Notes: generated by a model not told the origin, from the letters alone. Positions 46,153-55,756 are shown, counted from the stretch's first letter. The stretch is DNA of 64,000 nucleotides from Burkholderia sp. Bp8992 (GCF_003853705.1 NZ_QTQI01000023.1:62001-126000); one strand, 5' to 3'. A program made the numbers and translations.

Positions 46153-46339
46153 GTGCGGCCCCCGAGAAATTCGATGCATCAATTATGGCATCAAACGGTG
46201 CTTATGTTGATGCTCTGCGGAGGCGAGGCGAGGCCGGCTTTCCTGTCTCCCGATTTTCTCCTACAGTAGCGATGCCTCGGGCCGCCCGGCCCGCAGGCGA
46301 GCCTGAGAGACCGACAAAAGACAACGAGGGAACCTTCCA

Positions 46340-46891
46340 ATGAACATCAACAAGCGTGGCGATCACCTGTTCGCGGCCGGATTGTGGAAAGCAATCGGCG
46401 ACGTCGCGAAATCCGTGCGCACCCAGGTCGGCCAATACAGCGAAGGACGCGTGCTCGCGAACGCGCTGCAGGAATTCCAGCACGACCTCGGCGGCAGCGA
46501 ATTCGACGTGACGATCAACCAGGGGCGCCTCGTCACGGGCGCCGACGCGCATTCGCTCGTGTTCGGGCAGGCCGTGCGCCGCTTCCGGCAGGACATGGAA
46601 GCGCTGGTGTTCGCGCTTCAGTACCGGCGCAGCATCGACGAACGCGACCCGAACCTGCGCACCGAAGCGCTGATGCAGGCGAACAGCCAGCTCGCGACCG
46701 CGAAGCAGTCGGCGACGATCACGGTCGGCCGGTTCTTCGATGCGGTCGTCGACCGCGACGTGCTCGGGCAGATCCTCGACGGCGAATCGAATACGCGCGC
46801 CCGCTCGGGTGCGCAGGGCCAGATCGAGGCGACGCGGGTGAAGCTGGGGAACGTGCGCTACCGGATCGTCGGGATCATCGCGCAGATGTGA
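46340..46891 (+). CDS. Hypothetical protein, unrecognised
   Basis: 183 aa soluble protein with no signal peptide or membrane segment. It looks mixed alpha/beta: a helical N-terminal half (LWKAIGDVAKSVRTQVGQ), VTINQGRLVTGADAHSL in the middle, a helix with FALQYRRSIDERDPN, and a Gln/Ala-rich region before ATRVKLGNVRYRIVGIIAQM. Codon use is the normal host type and AGGGAA precedes ATG 46340. It lies between vapBC and kdgD. I cannot assign a family. Confidence 0.7.
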   Translation: MNINKRGDHLFAAGLWKAIGDVAKSVRTQVGQYSEGRVLANALQEFQHDLGGSEFDVTINQGRLVTGADAHSLVFGQAVRRFRQDMEALVFALQYRRSIDERDPNLRTEALMQANSQLATAKQSATITVGRFFDAVVDRDVLGQILDGESNTRARSGAQGQIEATRVKLGNVRYRIVGIIAQM

Positions 46892-46964
46892 CGGCGACGG
46901 CATGCATCGCGGCGGATGCGTGCGTCATTGCCGAACAGAATGGCAAGGCAACACACAGAGATGA

Positions 46965-46990
46965 TCGCGGCCGGCGCGTGCCGGCCGCGA
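46965..46990. terminator. GC hairpin between convergent genes
   Basis: 11-base-pair perfect stem TCGCGGCCGGC / GCCGGCCGCGA with a GCGT loop, between the orphan gene and kdgD. It lacks a T run, so termination is uncertain. Confidence 0.45.
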
Positions 46991-47045
46991 GGCAGGACTG
47001 CCGGCCGCGGCGCCGATGAGGGCCCGCGTCGCCGGCCATGCCCGC

Positions 47046-47960
47046 TTACTGCGGGCCCATCTTCTTGATCAGCACGTCGAGCTCGGCCGCTTCTTCGTCG
47101 GTCAGGTCGACGAGCGGCGCACGCACCGGGCCCGCGTCGTGGCCGACGAGCTTCGCGCCCGCCTTGACGATGCTGACCGCATAGCCCGCGCGGCGGTTGC
47201 GGATCTTCAGGTACGGCAGGAAGAATTCGTCGATCAGGCGGCCGACCGTCGCGTGGTCGTCCTTCGCGATCGCTTCGTAGAATGCCATCGCCGTCTTCGG
47301 GATGAAGTTGAACACGGCCGACGAGTACACCGGCACGCCGAGCGCCTTGTACGCGGCCGCATAGACTTCCGCCGTCGGCAGGCCGCCGAGGTACGCGAAC
47401 CGGTCGCCGAGGCGGCGGCGGATCGTGACCATGCTCTCGATTTCGCCGACGCCGTCCTTGAAGCCGATCAGGTTCGGGCAGCGGTCGGCGAGGCGCTCGA
47501 GCATGTCGGCGTTCAGCTTCGAATTCGCGCGGTTGTACACCACCACGCCGATCTTCAGCGCGCGGCACACCTGCTCGACGTGGTCGGCGATCCCTTCCTG
47601 GCTCGCTTCGGTCAGGTAGTGCGGCATCAGCAGCACGCCGCTCGCACCGAGGCGCTCGGCTTCCTGCGCATATTCGATCGCGACGCGCGTGGCGCCGCCC
47701 GCGCCGGCCAGGATCGGCACCTTGCCCTTGCAGGTTTCCGTCGCGACGCGGATCACGTCCGAATACTCACGCTGCGTGAGCGAGAAGAATTCGCCGGTGC
47801 CGCCGGCCGCGAACAGCGCGCTCGCGCCGTACGGCGCCAGCCATTCCAGGCGCTCCGCGTAGGTGGACGGGCGGAAGCTGCCGTCGGCATCGAAATCCGT
47901 CAGCGGAAACGACAGCAGGCCGTGGGAGATGATCTGTTTGAGTTCTTGCGGTGAAGTCAT
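47046..47960 (-). CDS. kdgD: 5-dehydro-4-deoxyglucarate dehydratase
   Basis: 304 aa enzyme of the DapA/N-acetylneuraminate lyase TIM-barrel family. It dehydrates and decarboxylates 5-keto-4-deoxyglucarate to 2-oxoglutarate semialdehyde. Visible features: [13 protein letters not shown] substrate loop, Tyr142 (VVVYNRAN) and Schiff-base Lys168 (IGFKDGVGE). It forms a three-step path with garD (divergent, next door) and KGSADH. Start ATG 47960 (MTSPQEL) is family-typical; the frame upstream is not. Confidence 0.93.
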   Translation of the reverse strand: MTSPQELKQIISHGLLSFPLTDFDADGSFRPSTYAERLEWLAPYGASALFAAGGTGEFFSLTQREYSDVIRVATETCKGKVPILAGAGGATRVAIEYAQEAERLGASGVLLMPHYLTEASQEGIADHVEQVCRALKIGVVVYNRANSKLNADMLERLADRCPNLIGFKDGVGEIESMVTIRRRLGDRFAYLGGLPTAEVYAAAYKALGVPVYSSAVFNFIPKTAMAFYEAIAKDDHATVGRLIDEFFLPYLKIRNRRAGYAVSIVKAGAKLVGHDAGPVRAPLVDLTDEEAAELDVLIKKMGPQ

Positions 47961-48030
47961 GGTTGGGGTCGTCCGTCTAGCGCGAGTGCTGGGTTCGTCG
48001 GGAACGGCATACGAGCCGAATTGGCGATGT

Positions 48031-48052
48031 CGTTGTATGTCATCGTACAACG
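48031..48052. promoter_or_regulatory. Palindromic operator between kdgD and garD
   Basis: CGTTGTA and TACAACG are perfect 7-base arms around TGTCATCG, ~70 bases upstream of kdgD. The TCATCGTA part resembles the sites before KGSADH and the importer. The shape is typical of FadR-subfamily GntR regulators; no such gene is in the window. Confidence 0.65.
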
Positions 48053-48144
48053 AGGGAAAAGGTGGCGCAAGCGGTTTGCTAGTGGGTCAAGGGTAGGGTC
48101 TTTCCGGATAAGGGTTTACGCAGCATCGCCGGTTGAGGTTGAAT

Positions 48145-48157
48145 GTCGTATGATGAC
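48145..48157. promoter_or_regulatory. Operator-like box upstream of garD
   Basis: GTCGTATGATGAC, a partial palindrome 34 bases before the garD start, shares GTCGTATGA exactly with the site before the importer gene at 43647. Confidence 0.5.
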
Positions 48158-48190
48158 TAACAATATGGCCGACAGCCCTCAGGAATTGCA

Positions 48191-49744
48191 ATGACCGCTT
48201 CCCCTCTCTACATCCGCGTGCACCCGGACGACAACGTCGCGATCGTCGTCAACGACGGCGGCCTGCCCGAAGGTGCGACGTTCCCCGACGGGCTGACGCT
48301 GTGCGAAGGCGTGCCGCAGGGGCACAAGGTCGCGCTCGTCGATCTCGCGGCCGGCGACCCGGTCGTCCGCTACAACGTGGTGATCGGCTACGCGCTGACC
48401 GACCTGCGGCGCGGCAGCTGGGTCAACGAGCGCACGATGCGCATGCCCGAGCCGCCGGGGCTCGACGACCTGCCGCTCGCGACGCGCGCCGCGCCGCCGC
48501 TCGAGCCGCTCGAAGGCTATACCTTCGAAGGGTTCCGCAACGCCGACGGCTCGGTCGGCACGCGCAACATCCTCGCGATCACGACGACCGTGCAGTGCGT
48601 GTCGGGCGTCGTCGAGCATGCGGTGAAGCGGATCAAGGACGAACTGCTGCCGCGCTATCCGAACGTCGACGACGTGGTCGGGCTCGAGCACACGTACGGC
48701 TGCGGCGTTGCGATCGACGCGCCGGACGCCGACATCCCGATCCGTACGCTGCGCAACATCAGCCTGAACCCGAACTTCGGCGGCGAGGTGATGACCGTGA
48801 GCCTCGGCTGCGAGAAGCTGCAGCCCGAGCGCCTGCTGCCGCCCGGCGCGATTCCGGTGACCGCCGACGGCGCGGCCGGCAACGGCGGCGTCGTGTGCCT
48901 GCAGGACGCCGCGCACGTCGGCTTCAACTCGATGATCGACTCGATCATGAAGATGGCCGAAGCGCATCTCGAGCGGCTGAACCGCCGCCGTCGCGAGACG
49001 TGCCCGGCATCGGATCTCGTCGTCGGCGTGCAGTGCGGCGGCAGCGACGCGTTTTCGGGGCTCACCGCGAACCCGGCCGTGGGTTTCGCGGCCGACCTGC
49101 TGGTGCGTGCCGGCGCGACGATCATGTTCTCGGAAGTGACCGAAGTGCGCGACGGCGTCGCACAGCTCACGTCCCGTGCCGCGAACGAACAGGTCGCGCG
49201 CGAGATCATCCGCGAGATGGACTGGTACGACCGCTACCTGCAGCGTGGCCGCGTCGACCGCAGCGCGAACACGACACCCGGCAACAAGAAGGGCGGCCTG
49301 TCGAACATCGTCGAGAAGGCGATGGGGTCGATCGTGAAGTCGGGCAGTGCGCCGATCGCCGGCGTCGTGCGCCCCGGCGACCGCGCGCGGCAGAAGGGGC
49401 TGCTGTATGCGGCGACGCCCGCGAGCGACTTCATCTGCGGCACGCTGCAGCTTGCGGCGGGGATGAACCTGCACATCTTCACGACCGGCCGCGGCACGCC
49501 GTACGGCCTTGCGCAGGTGCCGGTGATCAAGGTCGCGACGCGCAGCGATCTGGCGCGCCGCTGGCACGACCTGATGGATCTCGACGCGGGGCAGATCGCG
49601 ACCGGCGCGGCGACGATCGAGGACACCGGCTGGGCGCTGTTCCGGCTGATGCTCGACGTCGCGAGCGGCAAGCGCCGCACCTGGGCCGAGCAATGGAAGC
49701 TCGCGAATGCGCTGACGCTGTTCAATCCGGCGCCGGTGACCTGA
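48191..49744 (+). CDS. garD: Galactarate dehydratase
   Basis: 517 aa enzyme of the UxaA/GarD family. It removes water from galactarate (or glucarate) to give 5-keto-4-deoxyglucarate. The N-terminal SAF-like domain (~1-100, [17 protein letters not shown]) is followed by the large catalytic domain with [48 protein letters not shown] and [19 protein letters not shown]. Conserved Cys and His residues suit metal binding. It is divergent from kdgD. A hairpin terminator follows. Confidence 0.92.
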   Translation: MTASPLYIRVHPDDNVAIVVNDGGLPEGATFPDGLTLCEGVPQGHKVALVDLAAGDPVVRYNVVIGYALTDLRRGSWVNERTMRMPEPPGLDDLPLATRAAPPLEPLEGYTFEGFRNADGSVGTRNILAITTTVQCVSGVVEHAVKRIKDELLPRYPNVDDVVGLEHTYGCGVAIDAPDADIPIRTLRNISLNPNFGGEVMTVSLGCEKLQPERLLPPGAIPVTADGAAGNGGVVCLQDAAHVGFNSMIDSIMKMAEAHLERLNRRRRETCPASDLVVGVQCGGSDAFSGLTANPAVGFAADLLVRAGATIMFSEVTEVRDGVAQLTSRAANEQVAREIIREMDWYDRYLQRGRVDRSANTTPGNKKGGLSNIVEKAMGSIVKSGSAPIAGVVRPGDRARQKGLLYAATPASDFICGTLQLAAGMNLHIFTTGRGTPYGLAQVPVIKVATRSDLARRWHDLMDLDAGQIATGAATIEDTGWALFRLMLDVASGKRRTWAEQWKLANALTLFNPAPVT

Positions 49745-49773
49745 CACGCGCGGGCATGGCCGGCGAGACGATG

Positions 49774-49797
49774 CGGGCGCCTTCGGGCGCCCGTTTT
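49774..49797 (+). terminator. Terminator after garD
   Basis: Eight-base-pair stem CGGGCGCC / GGCGCCCG closed by a TTCG tetraloop, followed by TTTTC. Confidence 0.8.
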
Positions 49798-49945
49798 CGT
49801 TGCGGCGGCGCGGGCGCGGACGCGGCTCGCGAGATTTCCTTACCTGTCACGTAATCGACCGTCCGCGCGCGCCCGGCGACGATAGCGGCACGCGGACCCG
49901 AAACGTTCGCGACCCCGTCCTCTCATCGACACAAGGAGCCTCGCC

Positions 49946-50338
49946 ATGAACACCGCCCAATCCGCTTCGTCCGTTCACGCCGACCTGATCGACCGCTACT
50001 TCGACGCATGGAACGAGTCCGACGCCGCGCGCCGCCGCGAACTGATCGATGCGACGTATGCGAGCGACGCGGCCTACCGCGATCCGCTGATGGCCGGCGA
50101 CGGCCACGCAGGCATCGACACGATGATCGCGGCCGTGCAGGCGCGCTTCCCCGCCTACCGCTTCCGTCGCACGACCGACGTCGACGCGTTCGGCCAGCAC
50201 CTGCGGTTCTCGTGGGCGCTCGTATCGCCCGACGGCGCGGCGATCGTGAAGGGTTCGGACTTCGGCACCGTCGATGCATCGGGCCGCCTTGCGTCGGTCA
50301 CGGGTTTCATCGACGAAATGCCGGCCGCGGCGTCGTGA
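49946..50338 (+). CDS. SnoaL/NTF2-like protein
   Basis: 130 aa cone-shaped alpha+beta barrel protein. The pattern LIDRYFDAWNESDAARRRELIDATYASDAAYRDPL is the N-terminal helix and strand of the SnoaL-like group, and it closes with VTGFIDEMPAA. These are small enzymes or ligand carriers of varied activity. The role is unknown; it is a single gene following the galactarate cluster, with AAGGAG upstream of ATG 49946. Confidence 0.85.
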   Translation: MNTAQSASSVHADLIDRYFDAWNESDAARRRELIDATYASDAAYRDPLMAGDGHAGIDTMIAAVQARFPAYRFRRTTDVDAFGQHLRFSWALVSPDGAAIVKGSDFGTVDASGRLASVTGFIDEMPAAAS

Positions 50339-50417
50339 CGCGAACATTGCATGCGCAACAGCCGCCGGGATCGGGTAACGTTATGCGGTTTGTTCCTGAT
50401 CCCGGAGACTAGCCGAC

Positions 50418-50873
50418 ATGCTGAAGAATCTCGACCCGCTGCTGCACGCCGACATCCTGCACACGCTGCGTGCGATGGGCCACGGTGACGAAATTGCGAT
50501 CTGCGACGCGAATTTCCCGGCGGAATCCGTCGCGGAGCACACGGTGGTCGGCCGCGCGCTGCGGATCGACGGCGCCGATTCGGCGCGCGTCGTGCGCGCG
50601 GTGCTGTCCGTGCTGCCGCTCGACACGTTCGTCGACACGCCGGCGTGGCGAATGGAGGTCGTCGGCGACGCAACCGCGGTGCCGCCCGTGCAGCGCGAAG
50701 TGCAGGCCGAGATCGATCGCGCGGAAGGGCGCACGGTGCCGCTGACCGGTGTCGAGCGTTTCGCGTTCTACGAACGCGCGCAGCAGACGTACGCGGTGAT
50801 CGTTACCGGCGAAACGCGCGGCTACGGCTGCTTCATCTTCAAGAAAGGCGTGCTGTTGAGCGACGCGGGCTAA
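50418..50873 (+). CDS. RbsD/FucU family mutarotase
   Basis: 151 aa protein of the RbsD/FucU fold, which interconverts sugar anomers. Family marks: DADILHTLRAMGHGDEIAICDANFPAESV near the N-terminus (His23 and Asp30 type catalytic residues), ERFAFYERAQQTYAVIVTGE and the terminal GCFIFKKGV. It appears more FucU-like than RbsD-like. No sugar importer or kinase is adjacent, so the sugar is unknown. Confidence 0.88.
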   Translation: MLKNLDPLLHADILHTLRAMGHGDEIAICDANFPAESVAEHTVVGRALRIDGADSARVVRAVLSVLPLDTFVDTPAWRMEVVGDATAVPPVQREVQAEIDRAEGRTVPLTGVERFAFYERAQQTYAVIVTGETRGYGCFIFKKGVLLSDAG

Positions 50874-51065
50874 ACGCGTTTTTCGCCGCGCCGGGCCGCC
50901 GGCACCGCCGCCGCAGTGTAAAGATTTGCTACAACCTTTTTCTTGGACACGGCGAAAAGACCCTCTATGCTGGCCCATTTGCCGCGCGCCCTCCCGGGCC
51001 GCGCGGCGCCGAACCGCACGGGCGCGCCCGGCGCGGCCGGCCGAATTGCATACGAGGAGAGAGGC

Positions 51066-51503
51066 ATGACGCGTACCGTCGATTCCGGCGTCATTTTTTT
51101 CGCACGCCTGGCGCTGGCGGCGTTGTTCTTGTGGGGCGGCATCATGAAGCTGCTCGGCTACAGCGACTTCGTCGCGTACCTGCACGGGATGAACGTGCCC
51201 TATCAACAGGTCGTCGCGCCGATCGTCGTCGCGATCGAGGGGCTCGGCGGCCTGCTGCTGATCGTCGGCTACAAGGTACGGCCGCTCGCGTTGCTGATGG
51301 CGGTCTACACGATCGCGACCGCGATGGTCGGGCACAATTTCTGGGATGCCACCAACGCCGCGGTCCAGCACGACATGGTGATCCACTTCTGGAAGAACGT
51401 CGCGATTGCCGGCGGTTTCCTGCTGCTGTTCGTCACGGGCGCCGGCGGCGCGAGCATCGACGCGCTGCGCCGTCCGAGTTCGTCGTACGGCGTGCTGCGC
51501 TGA
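51066..51503 (+). CDS. DoxX family membrane protein
   Basis: 145 aa inner-membrane protein with four hydrophobic helices. The DoxX signature FFARLALAALFLWGGIMKLLGY is at the N-terminus; YKVRPLALLMAVYTIATAMVGHNFW and NVAIAGGFLLLFVTGAG follow. Related proteins are linked to respiratory or redox membrane functions. ATG 51066 has GAGGAGAGAGGC upstream. A perfect hairpin terminator follows. Confidence 0.9.
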   Translation: MTRTVDSGVIFFARLALAALFLWGGIMKLLGYSDFVAYLHGMNVPYQQVVAPIVVAIEGLGGLLLIVGYKVRPLALLMAVYTIATAMVGHNFWDATNAAVQHDMVIHFWKNVAIAGGFLLLFVTGAGGASIDALRRPSSSYGVLR

Positions 51504-51538
51504 TCGCACCACGCGTACCGCCGCGCTGAAGCAAAGAC

Positions 51539-51572
51539 AAAGGGCCGAATCCCGCGGGATTCGGCCCTTTCT
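51539..51572. terminator. Bidirectional terminator after DoxX gene
   Basis: A continuous perfect palindrome, AAAGGGCCGAATCCCG / CGGGATTCGGCCCTTT, between convergent genes, with T-rich ends on both strands. Confidence 0.88.
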
Positions 51573-51604
51573 TCATGGAGCGAGCGCCGACGCCGGCGTT
51601 CCGC

Positions 51605-52915
51605 TCAGCGCGCGTCCTTCACGTCCTTCGCATCCTTCGAGAACTGCACGGCGATGGCGCCGAGCACGCAGATCGCCGCGACGTACACGACCGGCGCGAG
51701 CGGATTCGACTTCATCATCAGCGACACGATCACCGGCGTGAGGCCGCCGAAGATCGCGTACGCGACGTTGTACGAGAACGAGATGCCCGAGAAGCGCACG
51801 ACGGCCGGGAAGCTCTTGACCATCACGAACGGCACCGCGCCGATCGTGCCGACCATGAAGCCCGCGATCCCGTAGTAGAGCGGCAGCGTCGACGCGTCGG
51901 CCGCGACCTGCACGAACAGCAGGTAGTAGCACGCGGCCAGCCCGAGGCCGCCGATGCCGAGCACGCGCTTCGCGCCGATCCAGCCCGCGAGCGAACCCGC
52001 AGTGATGCAGCCGGCCGTCAGGCACAGCGTCGCGACGCTGTTCGCGAACAGCGTCGTCGCGGGCGTCAAGTGGAACTGCTTCTGCAGCAGCGCGGGCGTC
52101 ATCAGGATCACGACGACGATCGCGGCCGACAGCATCCACGTGAGCAGCATCGATACGATCACCGCGCGGCCGTGGTCGCGCAGCACGGCCTTCAGCGGGA
52201 TCTCGGCCGCGAGCGCCTTCTTCGCCTTCATCTCGGCGAACACCGGCGTTTCGTGCAGCCAGCGGCGCAGGTACACGGAGAACAGCCCGAACACGCCGCC
52301 CAGCAGGAACGGGATGCGCCACGCGAACGCGCCGACTTCGGCGGCCGAATAGCGGCTGTTGATGCCGGCGGCGACGAGCGAGCCGAGCAGGATGCCGGCC
52401 GTGAGGCCTGCCGTCAGCGTGCCGCACGCATAGCCGATGTGGCGCGACGGCACGTGCTCGGACACGAACACCCACGCGCCCGGCACTTCGCCGCCGACTG
52501 CCGCGCCTTGCAGCACGCGGAACAGCAGCAGCAACACCGGCGCGAGGATGCCGATCGTGTCGTAGGTCGGCAGCAGGCCCATCAGCAGCGTCGGCACCGA
52601 CATCATCAGCACGCTCAGCGTGAACATCCGCTTGCGGCCGAACAGGTCGCCGAAGTGCGCCATGATCACGCCGCCGAGCGGGCGCGCGAGATAGCCGGCC
52701 GCGAAGATGCCGAACGTCTGCAACTGGCGCAGCCAGTCCGGAATGTCGTGCGGGAAGAAGAGCTGCCCTATCGCCGGCGCGAAGAACACGAAGATGATGA
52801 AGTCGTAGAACTCGAGGGCGCCGCCGAGTGCGGCAAGGCCAAGGGTCTTGTAGTCGCTGCGCGTGAGCGCGCGTTCGGCGGCGCGAGGCACGCCGCTCAA
52901 TTCGGAAGCTTGCAT
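51605..52915 (-). CDS. MFS transporter, metabolite:H+ symporter (ProP/ShiA-like)
   Basis: 436 aa 12-helix transporter. Markers of the MHS subfamily are ALEFYDFIIFVFFAPAIG in helix 1, LARPLGGVIMAHFGDLFGRKRMF after helix 2, and VLQGAAVGGEVPGAWVFVSEHVP in helix 4. Substrates of the group include proline, betaine, citrate and aromatic acids. ATG 52915 (MQASELSG) is used; the frame remains open upstream without motif support. Standing alone, it gives no substrate clue. Confidence 0.9.
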   Translation of the reverse strand: MQASELSGVPRAAERALTRSDYKTLGLAALGGALEFYDFIIFVFFAPAIGQLFFPHDIPDWLRQLQTFGIFAAGYLARPLGGVIMAHFGDLFGRKRMFTLSVLMMSVPTLLMGLLPTYDTIGILAPVLLLLFRVLQGAAVGGEVPGAWVFVSEHVPSRHIGYACGTLTAGLTAGILLGSLVAAGINSRYSAAEVGAFAWRIPFLLGGVFGLFSVYLRRWLHETPVFAEMKAKKALAAEIPLKAVLRDHGRAVIVSMLLTWMLSAAIVVVILMTPALLQKQFHLTPATTLFANSVATLCLTAGCITAGSLAGWIGAKRVLGIGGLGLAACYYLLFVQVAADASTLPLYYGIAGFMVGTIGAVPFVMVKSFPAVVRFSGISFSYNVAYAIFGGLTPVIVSLMMKSNPLAPVVYVAAICVLGAIAVQFSKDAKDVKDAR

Positions 52916-53240
52916 GGTCAGGACGATCGGTTTTTGAATGTAGTTGTCGGTGCTGCGTCTCCAGGGCCCGCTTTTCGGCATGGACTGACAAGGCGCGGCT
53001 TGCGTCGTCGAAACGTGGCGCGTGCCGGGTGAGGCACGAAACACGCGCCGCCGCACCGGGATGGGGCACGACGGAGACGAGGCGTCAAAGCGGGTTGGGG
53101 GATTCTACAGGAGCGCGAAATGCCTGCGCGCGAGTGCGTGCCGGGGACGGCTTCGGACCATGCAGCCGAAGCGTGCGCGGCGCGGGCGGCCGGTGAACCG
53201 CCCACGTGCCGTGCGAGAGGGTGTCGGCGTATCCGGCGGT
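52916..53240. other. Gene-free stretch between MFS and LivK-like genes
   Basis: 325 bases upstream of the MFS gene and downstream of the binding-protein gene, both on the minus strand. It should contain the MFS promoter. Apart from a short GGGCGG/CCGCCC inverted repeat near 53187-53206 I see no gene, RNA or clear operator. Confidence 0.5.
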
Positions 53241-54377
53241 TCAGTTGCCGGCGATCGTGTCGACCGGCTTGAACGCGCCGCGCTCGACCTTGTAGATCGT
53301 CACCGGCGCATCCCTCAGGTCGCCCTTCGGGTCGTACGCGATGCTCGGGGCCGACACGCCCTTGACCGACACCTTGCCGAGATACGGCGTGTACACCTTC
53401 GGATCGGTCGAGTTCGCGTCCTTCATCGCGGTGAGCAGCGCGATCGTGCCGTCATACGAGTACGGCGAGTAGGTGATCACGTCCTCGTTGAAGCGCGCCT
53501 TGTAGCGTGCCGCATAGCCGGAGAAGCCCGGCATCTTTTCCTTCGGCAGGCCGCCCATGTAGACGATCGCGCCTTCGGCCGCTTCGCCGCCGACCTTCAG
53601 GAACGTCGGCGAGCGCGACATCTCGCCCGTCACGAATGCCGACTTCATCCCGAGCTGGCGCATCTTGCGGATCATCGGCGACGATTGCGCGTCGCCGCCG
53701 CCGTAGAAGACCGCGTCCGGATTGACGCCCTTCAGGTTGGTCAGGATCGCGGAGAAATCGAGCGCCTTGTCGTTCGTGAAGTCGCGCTTTACGATCGTGC
53801 CGCCGGCTGCTTCGACGGCCTTCGCGAATTCGTCGGCGATGCCCTGGCCGTAGGCCGTGCGGTCGTCGATGATCGCGATGCGCTTGAAGCGCAGCGTCTT
53901 CACCGCGTACGTGCCGACGATGCGGCCGGCCTGTGCGTCGCTCGTCAGCAGCCGGTAGGTCGTCTTGTAGCCGCGCGCCGTGTATTGCGGCGACGTCGCC
54001 ATCGAGATCTGCGGCAGCCCCGCGCGATCGTACAGGTCGGATGCCGGAATGCTGGTACCCGAGTTGAAGTGGCCGATGATCCCGCGGACGTTGTCGTCGA
54101 TCAGCCGCTGCGCGACGGTCGTGCCGGTGCGCGGGTCGGCCTGGTCGTCCTGCGAGTCGAGCTGGAACGTGACGGGCTTGCCGCCGATCGTCGGATGCGT
54201 CGCGTTGAAATCGGCGATCGCGAGTTGCACGCCCTTCTGCATGTCCGTGCCGTAGTTCGACTGCGGGCCGGTCAGCGGTGCGGCGAAACCGATCTTGACG
54301 ACGTCGGCGGCGATGGCGTGTGCGCCCGACAGTGCGCAGGCAGCGGCCAGCGCGACGTGCGATAACTTCAGCTTCAC
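53241..54377 (-). CDS. LivK-like branched-chain amino acid ABC binding protein
   Basis: 378 aa periplasmic binding protein, type 1 fold. Signal peptide VKLKLSHVALAAACALSGAHAIA; mature start ADVVKIGFAAPLTGPQSNYG; then AQRLIDDNVRGIIGHFNSGTSIP and AIIDDRTAYGQGIADEF, all typical of LivJ/LivK/BraC. The start appears to be GTG 54377, with AAGGGG 8 bases upstream; a GTG two codons earlier is possible. No permease or ATPase genes are adjacent, so it must use components elsewhere. It is divergent from a PAS-AraC regulator. Confidence 0.92.
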   Translation of the reverse strand: MKLKLSHVALAAACALSGAHAIAADVVKIGFAAPLTGPQSNYGTDMQKGVQLAIADFNATHPTIGGKPVTFQLDSQDDQADPRTGTTVAQRLIDDNVRGIIGHFNSGTSIPASDLYDRAGLPQISMATSPQYTARGYKTTYRLLTSDAQAGRIVGTYAVKTLRFKRIAIIDDRTAYGQGIADEFAKAVEAAGGTIVKRDFTNDKALDFSAILTNLKGVNPDAVFYGGGDAQSSPMIRKMRQLGMKSAFVTGEMSRSPTFLKVGGEAAEGAIVYMGGLPKEKMPGFSGYAARYKARFNEDVITYSPYSYDGTIALLTAMKDANSTDPKVYTPYLGKVSVKGVSAPSIAYDPKGDLRDAPVTIYKVERGAFKPVDTIAGN

Positions 54378-54961
54378 TTTCACTTCCCCTTGATGGCGTG
54401 GTTGGGCCGCCGCCGGCATGCGGGCCGGCGCCGGTAAACCGGGCGAGACGGTTCGGTCGGCAGGCCGATGCGACGGCCGTTCAGGCGCGCCGCGTGCTGT
54501 GCCGGAATCGGCGTGCTCGGCGGCGCTTGTGGCGGGCCTTGCGTGCCGATTGCAGCAGCAGCGAGAGGTCGTCTCGTGACCGTGAAGCGAAGTCTAGATA
54601 GCGAAAATGCGGGCGTCTTGCGCGTTCGATGCGCAGCCGGCGACGATATCGGCATATCGTCGATAACCCTGATATATGCTGAAATCGTCATGTCGAATGC
54701 GCAATCGCGCCAAGACTCGGGGCGTGCGCATTTTTAGGATGGTGAATTCGGGCGTGCGTACCCGGCACGCCGGCGGCAAGCGCGCACCTGTCGCAGTGGT
54801 TGTGTGCACAACCTGTTTTGCATGACCGATGCCGACCGATCGCGATGTACGATGCGACCGGCGGGACATCATCAGCCTGCTTGCCCCACGCTCGGCGCGC
54901 CGCGATCGAAGGGGCGCTTCTATAATCGTCGCCATCTGCCACTCGCTTCGCGGTTGCCGGG
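54378..54961. other. 584-base divergent intergenic region
   Basis: It lies between the LivK-like gene (minus) and the PAS-AraC gene (plus). It contains the palindrome at 54641-54662 and an AT-richer core (54590-54740, with ATAACCCTGATATATGCTG). Short open frames here have no ribosome sites or recognisable content. An unannotated leader or small RNA cannot be excluded. Confidence 0.5.
54641..54662. promoter_or_regulatory. Inverted repeat in the LivK/AraC intergenic region
   Basis: CGACGATAT-CGGC-ATATCGTCG, perfect 9-base arms. It lies ~265 bases upstream of the LivK-like start and ~300 upstream of the AraC-type start. Could be an operator or a small hairpin. Confidence 0.55.
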
Positions 54962-55756
54962 ATGACGACCTTGCTTGCCGTACCGCCCATGAGCCTGTCC
55001 GAACCGTTGCGCTACCAGCCCGACAACGCCGATTTCGGCGCGATGCTCGCGCACTTCCGCTTGCTCGAACCGGTGTTCGATGCGCTGCCGGACGTCGCGT
55101 TCTTCGTGAAGGATGCGAGCGGCCGCTACGCGATCGTCAATCGCACGCTGGCGATGCGCTGCGGCTACAAGGACAAGCGCGACCTGCTCGGCAAGACCGC
55201 CGACGAAGTGTTTCCGCGCCGCTTCGGCCGCAGCTATTTCGAGCAGGACATGGCGACGATCAACGCCGGCCAGCAACTGATGGACCAGCTCGAGCTGCAC
55301 CTGTATCCGGGCCGCCAGCCGGGCTGGTGCCTGACCTGCAAGGAGCCGCTGCGCGACGCCGCGGGCAGGGTGGTCGGCCTTGCGGGCATCTCGCGCGACC
55401 TGAAGGCACACGAGGGATCGCACCCGGCGTACAGCCGGCTCGCCGACGTGGTCCAGCATATCCAGGATCACTACGTGCAGCCGCTGAACCTGAAGCAGCT
55501 CGCGCAGATGGCCGGGATGTCGGTCGCGCAGCTCGAACGCTACTTTCACAAGGTGTTCCACCTGACGCCGCGCCAGGTGCTGCTGAAGACGCGGCTCGAC
55601 GCGGCCACCGCGCTGCTCGTCACGCACGACAAGGTCACCGACGTCGCGGCGCTATGCGGTTATACGGATCACAGCGCGTTCACGCGCCAGTTCAAGGCGA
55701 CGGTCGGCGTGACGCCGACGGAATACCGGTTGATGCTGCAGGAGCGGGCAGGGTGA
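54962..55756 (+). CDS. PAS-domain AraC family regulator
   Basis: 264 aa regulator. An N-terminal PAS/PAC sensor (~35-150; VFDALPDVAFFVKDASGRYAIVNRTL, then GWCLTCKEPLRDAAGRVVGLAGISRDL) is joined to a C-terminal AraC DNA-binding domain with two helix-turn-helices (LKQLAQMAGMSVAQLERYFHKVF and DVAALCGYTDHSAFTRQFK, ending GVTPTEYR). PAS in place of the usual cupin suggests small-molecule or redox sensing. The start could be 54962 or ATG 54989. Divergence from the LivK-like gene suggests they are linked. Confidence 0.9.
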   Translation: MTTLLAVPPMSLSEPLRYQPDNADFGAMLAHFRLLEPVFDALPDVAFFVKDASGRYAIVNRTLAMRCGYKDKRDLLGKTADEVFPRRFGRSYFEQDMATINAGQQLMDQLELHLYPGRQPGWCLTCKEPLRDAAGRVVGLAGISRDLKAHEGSHPAYSRLADVVQHIQDHYVQPLNLKQLAQMAGMSVAQLERYFHKVFHLTPRQVLLKTRLDAATALLVTHDKVTDVAALCGYTDHSAFTRQFKATVGVTPTEYRLMLQERAG

